Positions 62,739-64,000 of a DNA stretch of 64,000 bases are shown piece after piece (position 1 is the first letter of the stretch; every line of letters begins with the position of its first letter). The notes under the pieces were generated by a model, which searched no databases, was not told the DNA's origin, and was given only the letters and a program-made list of their open reading frames with translations. The DNA is taken from assembly GCA_051006995.1 (NCBI GenBank), contig JBPCSQ010000010.1, positions 1-64,000 on the forward strand. Direction: 5' to 3'. Position numbers and translations under genes: made by a program. This DNA comes from JAIQGF01 sp051006995 (GTDB lineage Bacteria; Acidobacteriota; Terriglobia; Terriglobales; Acidobacteriaceae).

Positions 62739-63626
62739 ATGAGTGAAAGACAGATTATGACGAATGCTTTGAAGACCACGCTTCTGTTGGGCCTGTTGAC
62801 CGGGTTCCTGCTGTTTATCGGCGACTACTTCGGCGGGCAAAACGGATTGATTATCGCGCTCGGCATTGCCGGGCTGATGAACTTTGTCTCCTACTTCTTC
62901 TCCGACAAGCTGGCGCTTGCGATGTACCGGGCGCAGCCGGTAACGCGCGAGCAACTGCCGCGAGTATACGAAATCGTGGAGCGGCTGACCCAGCGGAACG
63001 GCCTGCCGATGCCGAAGATTTACGTGATCCCGATGGACTCGCCGAACGCATTTGCGACCGGGCGCAATCCGAGCCACGCCTCGGTGGCAGTGACGCAGGG
63101 CATTCTGAACCTGCTCAACGACGAAGAAATGGAAGGCGTGCTGGCGCATGAGCTGGGACACGTGCGCAACCGCGACATCCTGACCAGCTCGATTGCCGCG
63201 ACCATCGCCGGGGCGATCACCTTCCTGGCGCGCATGGCGGCCTGGGGCGCGATGTTCGGCGGCTACGGCGGACGCGACGACCGCGACCGCGGCGGCGGCC
63301 TGGGGGCGCTGTTCATGCTGATCCTGGCGCCGATTGCAGCCATGCTGATCCAGTTGGCGATTTCGCGCTCACGTGAATACGGCGCCGACGCGACCGGCGC
63401 GCACATGACCGGCAATCCGTACGCCCTGGCAAGCGCGCTGCGCAAGCTGGAAACATATTCCAAGCGGGTGCCGCTGCCGGCCTCCCCTTCGACCGCGCAC
63501 TTGTTCATCGTGCAGCCGTTCCTGGGGCTGGGTGGCATGAACTGGGCCAACCTGTTCTCGACCCATCCGCCGATCGAGAAGCGCATCGAGCGGCTGACGG
63601 GACATTCGGCGGACTTTCAAGTGTAG
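62739..63626 (+). CDS. htpX: Membrane zinc metalloprotease HtpX
   Basis: A 295-residue M48B protease: two N-terminal membrane segments (LKTTLLLGLLTGFLLFIGDY and GLIIALGIAGLMNFVSYFF), catalytic HELGH at 137-141, two more membrane segments after it (ATIAGAITFLARMAAWGAMF, LFMLILAPIAAMLIQLAI), third ligand Glu in SREYGADATGAHMTG, and a C-terminal FSTHPPIEKRIERL. It degrades misfolded inner-membrane proteins. ATG 62739 and 62757 (MTNALKTT) are both possible starts. Confidence 0.93.
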   Translation: MSERQIMTNALKTTLLLGLLTGFLLFIGDYFGGQNGLIIALGIAGLMNFVSYFFSDKLALAMYRAQPVTREQLPRVYEIVERLTQRNGLPMPKIYVIPMDSPNAFATGRNPSHASVAVTQGILNLLNDEEMEGVLAHELGHVRNRDILTSSIAATIAGAITFLARMAAWGAMFGGYGGRDDRDRGGGLGALFMLILAPIAAMLIQLAISRSREYGADATGAHMTGNPYALASALRKLETYSKRVPLPASPSTAHLFIVQPFLGLGGMNWANLFSTHPPIEKRIERLTGHSADFQV

Positions 63627-63631
63627 CTGGT

Positions 63632-63820
63632 CAGCTCTTAGCTCTTAGCTCTTAGCTTTTAGCTCTTAGCTTTTAGCTCTTAGCAGTTAGGCGGATGGCG
63701 CAAGAGGGCCCGCCACACACTGGCATCATTTTTGAAACAGCATCTCTCCCAAGCGTGCGATCTGTGCTCTCAGGAGCCATCGTCTTTGGCGAAAGGCTAA
63801 GCGCTAAAAGCTAAGAGCTT
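63632..63820. repeat. Tandem-word inverted element B (7-bp word TAGCTCT)
   Basis: Left arm 63632-63690: about eight copies of TAGCTCT/TAGCTTT. Right arm 63795-63820: GCTAAGCGCTAAAAGCTAAGAGCTT, the complement in fewer copies. Spacer about 105 bases. Same word as element A at 20345. Confidence 0.78.
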
Positions 63821-63842
63821 TGCTGGTTTACAATCCTCAACA

Positions 63843-64000
63843 ATGTCATCGCACGCCATCCAACAGGCTTCGCAGCGCGCTGCCGCGCTGGAAGCGGCGC
63901 TGCGCACCATCATTCGCGGGCAGGATGAGGTGGTGCGGCTGGCGCTGGTGACGCTGTTCGCCAAAGGCCACCTGCTGATCGAGGGCGTGCCTGGCGTCGG
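63843..64000 (+). CDS. MoxR-type AAA ATPase (5' part only)
   Basis: Fifty-two codons from ATG 63843 to the window edge: helical start (HAIQQASQRAAALEAALRTI), then IRGQDEVVRLALVTLFAKGHLLIEGVPGVG, where the final GVPGVG is the beginning of Walker A. The IRGQDEVV...LLIEGVPG order is typical of MoxR ATPases, which act as chaperones for metal-enzyme or cell-envelope complexes, often next to DUF58 and VWA genes. Confidence 0.85.
   Translation, partial: MSSHAIQQASQRAAALEAALRTIIRGQDEVVRLALVTLFAKGHLLIEGVPGV

Overview
The window looks like chromosomal DNA of an acidobacterium (Acidobacteriota, probably Terriglobia). This is inferred from gene content: two very long TonB-dependent receptors with an N-terminal carboxypeptidase-regulatory-like domain, a VWFA-related protein of the acidobacterial type, two DUF5916 outer-membrane-type proteins, DUF5666, an HpnI-like glycosyltransferase, a CadC-like winged-helix membrane regulator, and high GC with many GC-rich intergenic hairpins. 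I saw no rRNA, tRNA, CRISPR array, transposase or phage gene. Genes are mostly dense, often overlapping by 1-4 bases (TGATG, GTGA, ATGA), with accessory signals confined to short gaps.

Layout. 1-3001: a truncated TonB receptor (-). 3372-7212: DUF309, a phosphoribosyltransferase-like/kinase-like fusion coupled to a small YLYFID-repeat protein, an SH3b lipoprotein. 7403-12382: HDAC-family deacetylase, M28 peptidase coupled to a PAS histidine kinase, amidohydrolase. 12550-17847: CDP-alcohol phosphatidyltransferase coupled to GtrA, wHTH membrane regulator, ffh, DUF169, peroxiredoxin. 17897-22364: two tiny membrane-type proteins and two acetyl-CoA synthetase paralogues. 23153-27380: a complete carbohydrate-type ABC importer. 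27832-30463: M24 peptidase and HpnI-like glycosyltransferase. 30599-35511: arginine operon argC-argB-argD-GNAT-argJ behind a promoter with two ARG-box-like sites. 35633-51652: VWA protein, TonB receptor, DUF5666, DUF5916 proteins, anion transporter, alcohol dehydrogenase, MFS carrier, universal stress protein. 51885-56028: small protein, class-III aminotransferase, recJ. 56071-59257: a minimal bacterial-microcompartment locus (one BMC-H shell protein, one long acylating-type aldehyde dehydrogenase, two unrecognised small proteins). 59507-64000: two tandem DUF507 genes, a frameshifted Ser/Thr kinase with TPRs, htpX and the start of a moxR ATPase.

Metabolic themes are carbon scavenging (ABC importer, two acetate-activating enzymes, alcohol/aldehyde dehydrogenases, microcompartment) and arginine synthesis. 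Three CRP-type palindromes (TGTGA-N6-TCACA or one mismatch) lie before an acetyl-CoA synthetase, before the ABC importer, and between the MFS carrier and the stress protein, suggesting shared catabolite-type control.

The most unusual material is repeat structure. (i) Seven elements share one architecture although their words differ: a 7- or 8-bp word in tandem, a spacer, then the same word in tandem on the other strand. Six are intergenic and one sits in frame inside recJ. (ii) A stem-loop family with a 7-nt loop and a GGGCAC trailer occurs in frame inside both gtrA and the peroxiredoxin gene, and once between genes. (iii) A 62-bp direct repeat flanks a small membrane-protein gene.
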